Below the pieces are notes generated by a model that saw only the letters and a list, made by a program, of their open reading frames with translations, had not been told where the DNA came from and made no database searches. 11,864 nt of DNA from Gammaproteobacteria bacterium (GTDB lineage: Bacteria > Pseudomonadota > Gammaproteobacteria > Steroidobacterales > Steroidobacteraceae), in NCBI GenBank assembly GCA_030038645.1, contig JASHSR010000263.1, forward strand, positions 1 to 11,864, in the 5' to 3' direction. Position 1 is the stretch's first letter; every line of letters begins with the position of its first letter. Both the position numbers and the translations under genes were made by a program. Positions 1 to 7,069 of this stretch are shown here, piece by piece.

Positions 1-950
1 ATGAAGGTCACGACCACCCTGTGTTGTCCGGCCGTGACGTGCATGGGAATGTTGGCGAAGCGAGCCATGATCTTGGCGCGGCCCGCGGCGCCCTCGCGGT
101 CGGCGATCTCGAGATCCTTCAGGCCCCCGAGCTCGCCGCGAAAGACGACCTTGCCGTCCACGAGCAACAAAACGGTGCTGCGAGTCTCCATCGCCCCCGT
201 GTACAGTCCGACGCCGAGCTCCGGGATCGTGAACTTGTATTCCCCATCGAGCGGAAAGTGGTAGGTGAACGCCATGCCGCCGCTGCTGCCGAGCGGCACA
301 CCGTCCTCGTAGGGACTCGGGTCGCCGCCCGTCGCCGGGACGAAGGCGATGGACACTTTCGGCGAGGGCTCCCCCACCGCGAGGTGCGCGACGACGCGCG
401 CCGCCCGGATGTACTGGTCGAGGAAGGTGGGCGACATGCCGAGAGCCGCCGCGATGTTGTCGAACCCGCCCACTTCGGTGTCGACCGGCAGCAGGTCATC
501 CACGTGGACATCGACGCCGAGCAGGCCGCGCACGGAGTCCCCGTACTGCGTGCGGTTCAGGCGCTGGATGGAGACGTGACCCGCGAGCGGGTCGTCGCCC
601 GCGGCGTCGGCGGCGTCGAGGTATCCCTGCAGCCAGCTCACGAACTTGTCGATCTGCTTCTGAGGCGGTTGCGGGTTGCCCGGAGGAGGCATCAGGCGGC
701 CGCTCAGCTTGCGGACCGCGGCCTCCCAGACTTTGGCGTTCGCCGGCACCTGCGAGGGCTCCATCGTGTCGAATGCGACGCCACCCGCCCAGTCGATGGT
801 GTTGTGGCACTTGCTGCAGTATTGCTTGAGCATGCCCCACGTCTGGTGGCTCGCCTGGACGTAGGAGGCGTCGAACGCTCTGCCGCCGGCGAGCGCCTCG
901 GCGGAGGAGCCTGCAATCAGCACCGAGCACATCAGTGCGAGATATCGCAT
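1..950 (-). CDS. DUF1587/DUF1592-type c-haem protein, copy A (N-terminal part, cut by window edge)
   Basis: Starts at the ATG on 948-950 and stays open to the left edge (316 whole codons plus two bases), so the C-terminal half lies outside. The first ~21 residues form a signal peptide ending near ALAGG, which places the protein in the periplasm. A c-type haem motif CSKCH follows at about residues 45-49. Next comes a DUF1587-like stretch (SIQRLNRTQYGDSV, then EVGGFDNIAAAL) and a beta-rich module (FPLDGEYKFTI, LLVDGKVVF, AGQHRVVVTF) that resembles a carbohydrate-binding or PA14-like sandwich. By hand count it is about 75% identical to the product of 7070-9514, with no gaps over this length, so it is a true paralogue. 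The missing part should hold the DUF1595, DUF1592, DUF1588 and DUF1585 segments. The biochemical role of the family is not established. A weak GGTGA lies 5 nt before the ATG. Confidence in the gene is high; function is unknown. Confidence 0.93.
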   Translation of the reverse strand, partial: MRYLALMCSVLIAGSSAEALAGGRAFDASYVQASHQTWGMLKQYCSKCHNTIDWAGGVAFDTMEPSQVPANAKVWEAAVRKLSGRLMPPPGNPQPPQKQIDKFVSWLQGYLDAADAAGDDPLAGHVSIQRLNRTQYGDSVRGLLGVDVHVDDLLPVDTEVGGFDNIAAALGMSPTFLDQYIRAARVVAHLAVGEPSPKVSIAFVPATGGDPSPYEDGVPLGSSGGMAFTYHFPLDGEYKFTIPELGVGLYTGAMETRSTVLLLVDGKVVFRGELGGLKDLEIADREGAAGRAKIMARFANIPMHVTAGQHRVVVTF

Positions 951-1005
951 GGATGTCACCAACGTCCCACTCAGACCGTGAGCGCGTCCCGCGCCGCTGC
1001 CGGTC

Positions 1006-1036
1006 GTTTTACATCAAGCGTCGGTTGCGCCGCAAC
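1006..1036 (-). promoter_or_regulatory. Candidate promoter and palindromic operator of copy A
   Basis: Read on the minus strand, a possible -35 box TTGCGG (1030-1035) is followed by an 18-nt spacer and a possible -10 box TAAAAC (1006-1011), about 55 nt before the ATG. A perfect inverted repeat with 6-nt arms around one base, GTTGCGCCGCAAC, covers 1024-1036 and overlaps the -35 box. The block is part of a 66-bp stretch (971-1036) that matches the region upstream of copy B (9539-9604) at about 73% without gaps. The conservation and the palindrome are seen directly. The promoter and operator roles are inferred, and the -10 box is a modest match. Confidence 0.45.
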
Positions 1037-1670
1037 GGCGCACCGCGCAGAGGAAGGCCCCGGGCAGCGCTCTTGCGGGCACGGTTCACAGTTGCACCTG
1101 CAGACGCAAACGAGGCATTTGAGGAGACTGCGAAGCAAGCCGCGCGCCGAGGCGCCTGCGCAGAGCAGGTGTGTTGCGGCTCGCGCTCGAGTGCCATGTG
1201 ACATAGGCTCGAGGGATCGCAGAAGGCGCGCCGCCGCGGCAGTCGGCGCAGGCCGTGACACGAAGTGCGCGCGGAGAGCGATGAATGCGGGTTCCGAGCG
1301 CGACGACGTGCACCCGCCCGCTGACGGCTGCAGGGCGGTGCGCAGACCATCGCTCTCGAATCGGTCAGGCGGGCGGCCCCTTGCGCGCAACGGTGGCCCA
1401 CTGTGGGGGCGAGCGCGATGGGGACGATCCGGCCGTGAACGACGGCTGAGCCGAAGAGACTTTTGCGCTGCGAGGCCGCCGGAAGAGCGCGCGGGGCCGC
1501 CCCTCAGCACAGCTTATTTTCCTAGTGAGCAAGACCTCTTTGGCGGTACACTCGAGTCAGTCGGAGCAAATCCTGTGTACCGCTGGGCGAATTCAGGTCT
1601 CCGCGTTCTTCTCGAGCCGCTCCGGGGGCAGACCGCCCACTTCGTGCCGGACGAGGACCGGGAGCCCGAG
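1037..1670. other. Intergenic stretch with no recognised gene
   Basis: About 630 bp between the candidate promoter of copy A and the small gene at 1671. Open frames exist on both strands, but their translations are Arg/Ala/Pro-rich, match nothing I recognise and have no convincing ribosome site. A second inverted repeat, GCGCCG-CAA-CGGCGC, lies at 1027-1041, overlapping the operator palindrome. I see no tRNA, terminator, insertion sequence end or CRISPR unit. It may hold promoter sequence for the gene at 1671, but no clear boxes stand out. Confidence 0.4.
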
Positions 1671-1850
1671 ATGCCACGGATCCCCGACCCGCGGCGAGCG
1701 GCGCTCGTGGGCCTCGTGGTGACGTTGCTGCTGGTCCTGGGCGGCGTGCTGCTGGTGCACGTGCTGGGCCGGGCGGCACGCCTTCAAGACTGCGTGATGT
1801 CGGGTCGCACCAACTGCGCGCCCATCAATCCGGCCCACGCAGGCGGATAG
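1671..1850 (+). CDS. Small single-helix membrane protein with paired cysteines (59 aa)
   Basis: The ATG at 1671 is preceded by GGAG at 1661-1664 with a 6-nt spacer, and the frame closes with TAG at 1848-1850. The 59-residue product has a basic N-terminus (MPRIPDPRRA), one strong hydrophobic helix at about residues 10-33 rich in Leu, Val and Gly, and a short tail with the sequence LQDCVMSGRTNCAPI. From memory, similar CVMxGRxNCAP tails recur in tiny membrane proteins of proteobacteria, which supports a real gene; I could not check this. The tail has two cysteines seven residues apart. With a basic N-terminus inside, the tail would lie in the periplasm, where a disulfide or metal site is possible. 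The last 26 bp overlap the end of the convergent AraC gene. Function is unknown. A much longer frame upstream in the same phase runs antisense through copy A and is not credible. Confidence 0.62.
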   Translation: MPRIPDPRRAALVGLVVTLLLVLGGVLLVHVLGRAARLQDCVMSGRTNCAPINPAHAGG

Positions 1851-2700
1851 CGCGGGGCGCCGCGGGGCGGGAACTGCCGTCGTCGAGCCCGGCGAGCTCA
1901 TAGTCCTGCACGAAAGGCAGCTCCTCGAGGACCCACGTCCTCGGTGTACAGCCGGCGAGCGCGAGCCACTCCCGCGTCATATGTGATTGGTCGCAATAGC
2001 CTGCGGCGATCGCGACGTCTGCCAGGGCCCCGTCACGGCGCCGGATGAGCGCGCAGGCCTGCTCGAAGCGCACGATGCGGGCGAGCGTCTTCGGGGTGAT
2101 GCCGAGCTCGGCGCCGAATCGCTCACTGAGGCGCCGCCGGCTCCAGCCGATCTCCCGCGCGACATCCTCGATGCGCGCTCTTGCGCCCTGCGCGATGATG
2201 CTGCGACAGGCTGCGCTCAGCTCGGGCGCTGCGCTCTCGCCCCCGAGCCTCTCGCTGAGCATTCGGTCTAGAACGTCGAAGCGCTCAGGCCATCCACGCG
2301 CCTCGTGCAGGCGGTCCTGAAGCTCGAAGGCGCAGCGGGCGCCGAGCACTTGGTCGAGGTGAAAGATGCCGCCCGCCAGGGCGGCTGAGGGAACGCCGAG
2401 CAACCCACGCAGCCCGAGCGGCTTCAGAACGACGTGCAGACCTTCGATCCGGCCGCCGCCCTCGACGACCGCCGGATGGTCGTGCAATCCGCCGACGAGC
2501 GAGCGGAATGAGCCGGCTCCGGCGACGTGGAACGAGGTTCCGAGGCCGATCATCAACGTGACGTGCCGCGACGGCAGTCCACGCGTGCGCGGCGGGGCGC
2601 TGTCCGTGCGAAAGCCGCCGTAGCGCGCAATATGAGCGCGTAGTTGCGGCGCGGGCAGGCGCTGCGCCGTCTCGAAGGCCGGCGGCTCGGCACGATCCAT
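1825..2700 (-). CDS. AraC-family transcriptional regulator
   Basis: A 291-residue protein with an AraC/XylS-type DNA-binding domain at its C-terminal end. The first helix-turn-helix is at about residues 176-197 (IEDVAREIGWSRRRLSERF) and the second at about 226-249 (LADVAIAAGYCDQSHMTREW, followed by AGCTP), as usual for the family. The N-terminal part (about 10-150) resembles the effector or dimerisation domain of regulators of the DUF6597 type. No ligand can be read from it. The start is well supported: GGAAGG at 2707-2712 sits 6 nt before the ATG. The gene diverges from the small membrane gene at 2797, with 96 bp between them. Its 3' end overlaps the small gene at 1671-1850 by 26 bp. It lies between the two DUF1592-type genes and could regulate one or both, but that is only inferred from position. 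Confidence 0.9.
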   Translation of the reverse strand: MDRAEPPAFETAQRLPAPQLRAHIARYGGFRTDSAPPRTRGLPSRHVTLMIGLGTSFHVAGAGSFRSLVGGLHDHPAVVEGGGRIEGLHVVLKPLGLRGLLGVPSAALAGGIFHLDQVLGARCAFELQDRLHEARGWPERFDVLDRMLSERLGGESAAPELSAACRSIIAQGARARIEDVAREIGWSRRRLSERFGAELGITPKTLARIVRFEQACALIRRRDGALADVAIAAGYCDQSHMTREWLALAGCTPRTWVLEELPFVQDYELAGLDDGSSRPAAPRAIRLRGPD

Positions 2701-2796
2701 GGCATACCTTCCGAGGCAGATGGACCCTCGTATTCTGCAGTGGCTTCCGCCGCGGGGATAGTGACCCTAGAATGGCGCTCGGGTCGGCGGTCCCCC

Positions 2797-3093
2797 ATGT
2801 CCTCGAATTTTTTGAAGAGATTTCTCGATCAGCTGCGCAGCGAGGCGGCTGCCGAAGGTGGGCGATTCTTCCGGCTCATGTTCGCCGTGGCGATGATTTT
2901 CCTCATCGGCTCGCTGCTCGCGATCGGCAGGATCGCCTGGGCGCTCGACCACGGGGTCGTGTGGGTCAACTACCGGGGCTCCCCGCTCAGCCGCGGGGAG
3001 ATGTACACCGCGTTGGCCCTTTCGGCGATCGTCGCGCTCTGCTCGGTCGGGATCGTCGCGTCGCTCCTCACGTCGCGCCGGCTCCCGAAGTAG
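2797..3093 (+). CDS. Hypothetical two-helix inner-membrane protein (98 aa)
   Basis: The product starts with an amphipathic, charged segment (about residues 1-25: FLKRFLDQLRSEAAAEGGRF). A first membrane helix follows at about 27-50, then a polar loop of roughly 20 residues (DHGVVWVNYRGSPLSRGEM) and a second helix at about 70-93, and the protein ends in RRLPK. I do not recognise a family. The ATG at 2797 is chosen because the hydrophilic start fits and a -10-like TAGAAT lies at 2768-2773, a suitable distance upstream. The ribosome site is weak (GGCGG). An in-frame GTG at 2761 would add 12 residues but would place the start before that -10 box. It is divergent from the AraC gene and convergent with the ankyrin gene, overlapping its end by 26 bp. 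Confidence 0.72.
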   Translation: MSSNFLKRFLDQLRSEAAAEGGRFFRLMFAVAMIFLIGSLLAIGRIAWALDHGVVWVNYRGSPLSRGEMYTALALSAIVALCSVGIVASLLTSRRLPK

Positions 3094-4726
3094 GCGCCTC
3101 GCCGCGATCACGCCCGGCCGGGCCTCGCGTCGAGCCGACCTGTTGACCGGCGGCCGCTCTGGTGAGTAGCGCGACGATCTGCTTGGTCGGCTTGAAGCCT
3201 CGGATACCGTCCCCACGGGTCGCGACCATGAGCGGTGTCCTGCCCAGGTCGTCCGCGACGTTCACGCTGGCGCCGTGCTGGAGCAGGTACTCGACGACGA
3301 GCGGCCAACCCCGGTAGATGGCCCCGTACAGCGCCGTCTCCCCTTGGCGCCGCGTCATGGTGCTCGCGCGCGCGATGCGCCCCGAATGGCTGCTGGTATC
3401 GGTGACCCGCGCATTGACGTTGGCGCCGGCCTTGAGGAGCAGGGCGATCGTGCCGATCGCTCGCTGCTGCATGCCGGCGGTGAAGTCACCGCGCAGGTCC
3501 GGCACGATCGTTCCGGGGCCGCCCCTGAGCCCCATCCCGGCGGCGGCGATGAGCGGGGTCACGCCGTTCACGTTGGGGAGGTCCACGAGCGCGCCGTGCT
3601 GCAGCAGGAGGGTGACGACCTCGTTGTCGTGCGACATGGCCGCCCGCAGCAGCGCAGTGCACCCGGTCCTCAACAAATCGTCCGTGAATCGTCCGCTGTT
3701 GCCTCCGCGGCCGGGCCGATGCAGGTTGAGCTGGACGTTCGGGTCGACGCCCGCATCGAGGAGCATGCGGATGATGTCCAGCGCGGTGGTGTGATCCTCG
3801 CGCGCTTGCGTGAGCGCCTTCGGATTCGTCTGCGCCCCGTAGCCGGTGACACCGAAGCGCCGGATGTACGTCTTCATGTCGACGGCCACGTAAAGCGGAG
3901 TGCGGCCGTACCAGTCCCACGTGTTGGGATTCGCGCCATGCTGCAGCAAATACTTGGCGACGCCGTAATTGAGGTTGTCGATCGCCGAGATGAGAGGGGT
4001 GATGCCGAGCGGCGTGGGCTTGTTCACGTCCGCGCCTGCTTTGACCAGCGCCTCCACACAGCCCTCGCAGCCGGACCGCACCGCGTAGAGCAGGGGCGTG
4101 AGGCCTCCCTCGGGCCTGTACTGGGCGCGCGGCTCGGAGGTGATCTGCGTCGCCCGATCGAGCCAATCGTTGTCGAGCTCGCGGATGTTCACGTCGGCGC
4201 CGCGCTTGACCAGGTACTCCGTCATCTCGGGATAGCCTTCGGCCGCGGCCCACATCAGAGCGGTCTGGCCACGCCACTGCTCGCGCGAGTTGACGTTCGC
4301 GCCGTGACGGACCAGGAGCTTTGCGATCTTCACCACACCGGTGCGCGCGGCGAGCATCAGCGCCGTCTGGCCGTCCGCATTCGGCATGTCCGCCTTGGCT
4401 CCGGCTGCGAGGAGGATCTTCACCAGCTCGACGTTGGCCGCCTTGACGGCCTCGTCGAGCGGGTTGGAGCCGAAGCGGTTCAGGGTGTTGGGATCCGCCC
4501 CGCGCCTGAGCAGCGCCTTGACGAGCGGGACATCGAGCCGGTAAGTCGCCCAGTCGAGCGCCGTGGTCCCGTCCGCCTGCTGCGCATCGACGTTCGCGCC
4601 TGCGGCGATCATCTTCAGCGCCGCGGCGTCCTGCCCCGATTGAGCGAGGTCGGCGAGGCCCGGGTCGGCGTGCGCGGTCCCCGCGAGGGCCAACAGCCCC
4701 ACTGCCGCGATCAGCCATCGTGTCAT
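3068..4726 (-). CDS. Periplasmic ankyrin-repeat protein (552 aa)
   Basis: A classical signal peptide (MTRWLIAAVG...TAHA, likely cut after residue 20 before DPG) is followed by about ten ankyrin repeats spanning residues 22-525. Typical units are visible: DGTTALDWA...LLRRGADPN (53-80), DGQTALMLAARTG...LVRHGANVN (118-146), GQTALMWAAAEG...LVKRGADVN (153-180), TPLLYAVRSG...GADVN, TPLISAIDN...LLQHGANPN, GETALYGAIYRG...LLQHGASVN and GRTPLMVATRG. Longer inserts occur around 180-208, 283-312, 333-355 and 402-424. The C-terminal tail after 525 is low-complexity. Ankyrin arrays bind proteins, so an exported one probably acts as a scaffold or inhibitor for the exported enzymes of the same operon; that role is inferred. 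It is the last gene of the operon, 12 nt after the metallo-beta-lactamase-fold gene, with GAGGGG just before the ATG. Its end overlaps the convergent gene at 2797-3093. Confidence 0.93.
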   Translation of the reverse strand: MTRWLIAAVGLLALAGTAHADPGLADLAQSGQDAAALKMIAAGANVDAQQADGTTALDWATYRLDVPLVKALLRRGADPNTLNRFGSNPLDEAVKAANVELVKILLAAGAKADMPNADGQTALMLAARTGVVKIAKLLVRHGANVNSREQWRGQTALMWAAAEGYPEMTEYLVKRGADVNIRELDNDWLDRATQITSEPRAQYRPEGGLTPLLYAVRSGCEGCVEALVKAGADVNKPTPLGITPLISAIDNLNYGVAKYLLQHGANPNTWDWYGRTPLYVAVDMKTYIRRFGVTGYGAQTNPKALTQAREDHTTALDIIRMLLDAGVDPNVQLNLHRPGRGGNSGRFTDDLLRTGCTALLRAAMSHDNEVVTLLLQHGALVDLPNVNGVTPLIAAAGMGLRGGPGTIVPDLRGDFTAGMQQRAIGTIALLLKAGANVNARVTDTSSHSGRIARASTMTRRQGETALYGAIYRGWPLVVEYLLQHGASVNVADDLGRTPLMVATRGDGIRGFKPTKQIVALLTRAAAGQQVGSTRGPAGRDRGEAPTSGAGAT

Positions 4727-4738
4727 GGGGAGCCCCCT

Positions 4739-5686
4739 CTAGACGATGTTCGGGGCGAGCGTGTCCTGATAGCCCCACAGTCCCTTGAAAGCGTCGTACA
4801 CGAATTTCTTCGGATCGGCCCAGGTCCGGCTGAGGCCCTTCATCACGCCGGCGTCCAGCATGTCCTGAGCGCTGTAGCCCTCGCGCAAGTAGTTGACCAT
4901 GCGCGTGTAGATGACCTGCAGCACGTCGTGCTCCGCCTTCAGCGCGCTGCGGGAGACGACGGGGCCGAAGGCCGGCACCACCTTCGTCTGATCGTTGGCG
5001 AGCTTGTAGAGGAGCGTCAGCGAGTCGAGCCGGCCGCCGAGCCAGCCGCCGGCGAACCAATCGAGCTGCGGGTCGCGGACCGGAGAGGCGGCGTGACCGA
5101 CGGCGAGGACGTTGGAGTCGCGCAAGTACACGTAGCAGTCGCCTTCCGTGTGCGCCGCGAGCAGGTGGCCGTACTCGATGTGCTCGCCGCCGGCCGTCAT
5201 GGCGCCGGTCGAGTAGAAGGTCTGCGTCGGCCATGCCGCCTTGGGGAGGGCCTTGTCGTAGCGGTCCTCTTCGGGATTGTAGTGATCGGTCGCGATCCAG
5301 TCCCTCGTCTTGTGCTGCGCGATGATCAGCGCTCCGGCCTTGCCGAGCGCCTCGTTCCCGCCGGTTTGATCCGGATGCCAGTGCGTGTTGATCAGCGTGC
5401 GCACGCGCGCGCCGTCCGGCAGCCGGCGCAGCGCGCCGAGCAGGGCGTCCGTGTACCCGGGGCTGCCGCTATCGACGAGCAGCAAGCCCTCGCCGGTCGA
5501 GAGCACGAGGACGTTGTCCTTGACGCCGCTCACGACGGCGATCTTGTCGGCGACGTGCGTGATGCCCGGCGTGTCCGAAGCGGCCGATGTGGCCGATGCG
5601 GCCGATGCGGCCGCGCGCGCGAGAGGCGCGAGCGATGCGCCCACCAGTCCACCCAGTGTCCCCTGCAGAACCGTCCTGCGATCCAC
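4739..5686 (-). CDS. Exported metallo-beta-lactamase-fold protein with altered metal ligands
   Basis: The start is a GTG at 5684-5686, chosen because AGGGGA (5695-5700) lies 8 nt upstream and the leader is then complete: DRRTVLQGTLGGLVG resembles a twin-arginine signal, with the hydrophobic region ending near residue 25. The mature part (315 aa in all) shows the metallo-beta-lactamase fold: LLLVDSG (68-74), NTHWHPDQTGGN (100-111), HTEGDCYVYL (179-188) and VPAFGP (237-242). The usual HxHxDH is HxHxDQ here (His102, His104, Asp106, Gln107). His179 is kept, but the usual Asp at the GD position is His198 and the usual His of the xHGP motif is Phe240. The three-His site is therefore intact while the second site is largely lost. 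This could mean a mononuclear enzyme, a different chemistry or a binding protein. It sits third in the operon, between the DUF1552 and ankyrin genes. The substrate is unknown. Confidence 0.9.
   Translation of the reverse strand: MDRRTVLQGTLGGLVGASLAPLARAAASAASATSAASDTPGITHVADKIAVVSGVKDNVLVLSTGEGLLLVDSGSPGYTDALLGALRRLPDGARVRTLINTHWHPDQTGGNEALGKAGALIIAQHKTRDWIATDHYNPEEDRYDKALPKAAWPTQTFYSTGAMTAGGEHIEYGHLLAAHTEGDCYVYLRDSNVLAVGHAASPVRDPQLDWFAGGWLGGRLDSLTLLYKLANDQTKVVPAFGPVVSRSALKAEHDVLQVIYTRMVNYLREGYSAQDMLDAGVMKGLSRTWADPKKFVYDAFKGLWGYQDTLAPNIV
5580..5613. repeat. 9-bp tandem repeat in the leader region of the metallo-beta-lactamase-fold gene
   Basis: Nearly four copies of a 9-bp unit GCGGCCGAT (second copy GTGGCCGAT) lie head to tail. 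On the minus strand they encode an Ala/Ser-rich linker (SAASATSAAS) just after the signal peptide. Loss or gain of one unit would keep the reading frame, so the linker length may vary between strains. Confidence 0.8.
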
Positions 5687-5706
5687 TTTGGCGTTCCCCT
5701 CGTGTC

Positions 5707-7053
5707 TTAGACTGCAATCGTGCCGGTGCTGCCGCCGAATGACTTCGCCTCGACGCCGCAGACGTTCAGTACCGTGAGCAGCACGTTCGAGAGTGGCGTA
5801 TGCGCCGGCAGGTCGATGTGCCGGCCGCCCTTCACCTTTCCGCAGGCGCCTCCGACGAGGATGTTGGGCAGCGGATAGCTGTCGTGCCGGTCGCTGTTGC
5901 TCATGTTCGAGCCGTACAGGAAGATCGAGTGATCGAGCAGCGTCCCATCGCCATCCTGGATCGCGGCGAGCTTGTCGAGGAAGTGCGAGAAGCGCTCCGC
6001 GTGCCAGGTCTGGATCTTGATCAGGCGCTGAATCCTGCCGAGGTCGTTCGCGTGGTGCGAGAGCGGATGGAACGCGTCGGGCACGCCGATGAAGTTGTAC
6101 GTCCGGTTGGTGCCCTCGGAGACCATGAAATACGAGACGACCCGCGTCACATCGGCCTGGTAGGCGAGCGCGAGCAGGTCGAACATCAGCTCCACCTGCT
6201 TGTCGAACTGGTCCTGCACGCCGACCGGCGCCTCGGGCAACGTCACACCCTTCATCTGGTGCGCTTCGGCCTTCTGGATGCGCCGCTCGATCTCCCGCAC
6301 GGTGTCGAGGTAGTTCGAGAGAACGGCGCGGTCGCCGGGTCCGAGCGCGCTCTGCAGCGCCTTGGTGCGGTCGGAGATGAGATCGAGCAGACTCGTCGTC
6401 TGATGGGCGATGGCCGCCCTCTCCTTGGCAGTGTCGCCTTCGCCGAACAGCTGGATGAAGACCTTGCGCGGGTTGTACTCCATCGGCAGCGGAGTGTGGG
6501 CGTCGCGGAACGAGAGCGTCGAGCTGTAGTAGCAGCCGCCGACCGCGCCGCCGCACGCGGCGACCTGAATGGTGGTCTCCGAGGCCACCTCGAGCGAAGG
6601 CAGCGGCGTCTCCTGGCCGATGTGCTTCGCGACGGCCTGATCGAGCGTGACGGCCATGTCCGGCGTGACCGAGGCGACGTTGGGGTGCGCGCCGCTCAGC
6701 CAAGCCGCTGGAACGAGGACGTGGACGGAATCGAGGCTCGCGAGATCCTCGAGATGGCTGAACGTCGTCACGTAGCGCTTGTGCTTCTCGAGCGAGGCGA
6801 GGATCGGGCCGAGCTTGAACGTCGGGCCCGAGCCGCTCGACGTCCAGCGATCCACCTTCTCTCCGTACGGCGTGTTGTTCATGATCGCGCCGTGGGGCCA
6901 GTAGAAGAATCCCGCGCGCATCTTCGGGGCCGCGGCCGTCTTGGCGAGCGCCGTGCCGGCCGGAATCATGGCATCGAGCAGCGGCAGCGCGAGAGAGACT
7001 CCGAGGCCTTTGAGGGTCGCTCGTCGAGAAATGTGCTTCTTGGTGAGGAACAT
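5707..7053 (-). CDS. DUF1552 family protein with Tat signal
   Basis: A 448-residue protein beginning with a twin-arginine leader (SRRATLKGLG at residues 9-18, hydrophobic stretch, likely cut near ALA around residue 37). It therefore appears to be exported folded, possibly with a cofactor. The body fits DUF1552: RAGFFYWPHGAIMNNT near the mature N-terminus, VHVLVPAAWLSGAHPN around 110-125, a charged helical middle (DTVREIERRIQKAEA), YQADVTRVVSYFM, FHPLSHHAND, and LLDHSIFLYGSNMSNSDRHD near the end. The length is normal for the family. Genes of this family commonly neighbour DUF1592-type genes, as here, and the two products probably work together. The fold has been compared with DUF1501/sulfatase-like proteins, but no activity is proven. 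The ribosome site AAAGGA lies about 9 nt before the ATG, inside the 16-nt gap after copy B. The TAA stop is 20 nt before the next gene's GTG. Confidence 0.93.
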   Translation of the reverse strand: MFLTKKHISRRATLKGLGVSLALPLLDAMIPAGTALAKTAAAPKMRAGFFYWPHGAIMNNTPYGEKVDRWTSSGSGPTFKLGPILASLEKHKRYVTTFSHLEDLASLDSVHVLVPAAWLSGAHPNVASVTPDMAVTLDQAVAKHIGQETPLPSLEVASETTIQVAACGGAVGGCYYSSTLSFRDAHTPLPMEYNPRKVFIQLFGEGDTAKERAAIAHQTTSLLDLISDRTKALQSALGPGDRAVLSNYLDTVREIERRIQKAEAHQMKGVTLPEAPVGVQDQFDKQVELMFDLLALAYQADVTRVVSYFMVSEGTNRTYNFIGVPDAFHPLSHHANDLGRIQRLIKIQTWHAERFSHFLDKLAAIQDGDGTLLDHSIFLYGSNMSNSDRHDSYPLPNILVGGACGKVKGGRHIDLPAHTPLSNVLLTVLNVCGVEAKSFGGSTGTIAV

Positions 7054-7069
7054 CGGCGCTTCCTTTCCC

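Noticed and set aside
971..1036. A possible coding end (RDALTV and RDALRV before TGA) shared by the regions upstream of copies A and B on the minus strand
   Set aside because: Three differences near the end are synonymous, but over the whole aligned block differences fall about equally on second and third codon positions, and the frames further upstream are unrelated. A conserved promoter and leader explains it better.
1196..1204. A short inverted repeat ATGT-G-ACAT in the empty stretch
   Set aside because: Arms of four bases are expected by chance in this length and nothing around it supports a site.
21..1850. A 609-codon open frame on the plus strand
   Set aside because: Its first half is antisense to copy A and its middle is intergenic. 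Only the last 59 codons, from the ATG at 1671, look like a protein with its own ribosome site.
3275..5710. An 811-codon open frame on the plus strand
   Set aside because: It runs antisense through the ankyrin and metallo-beta-lactamase-fold genes, whose protein motifs are unmistakable. The product is Arg/Val/Glu/His-rich with no domain. High GC at third codon positions removes stops from the opposite strand.
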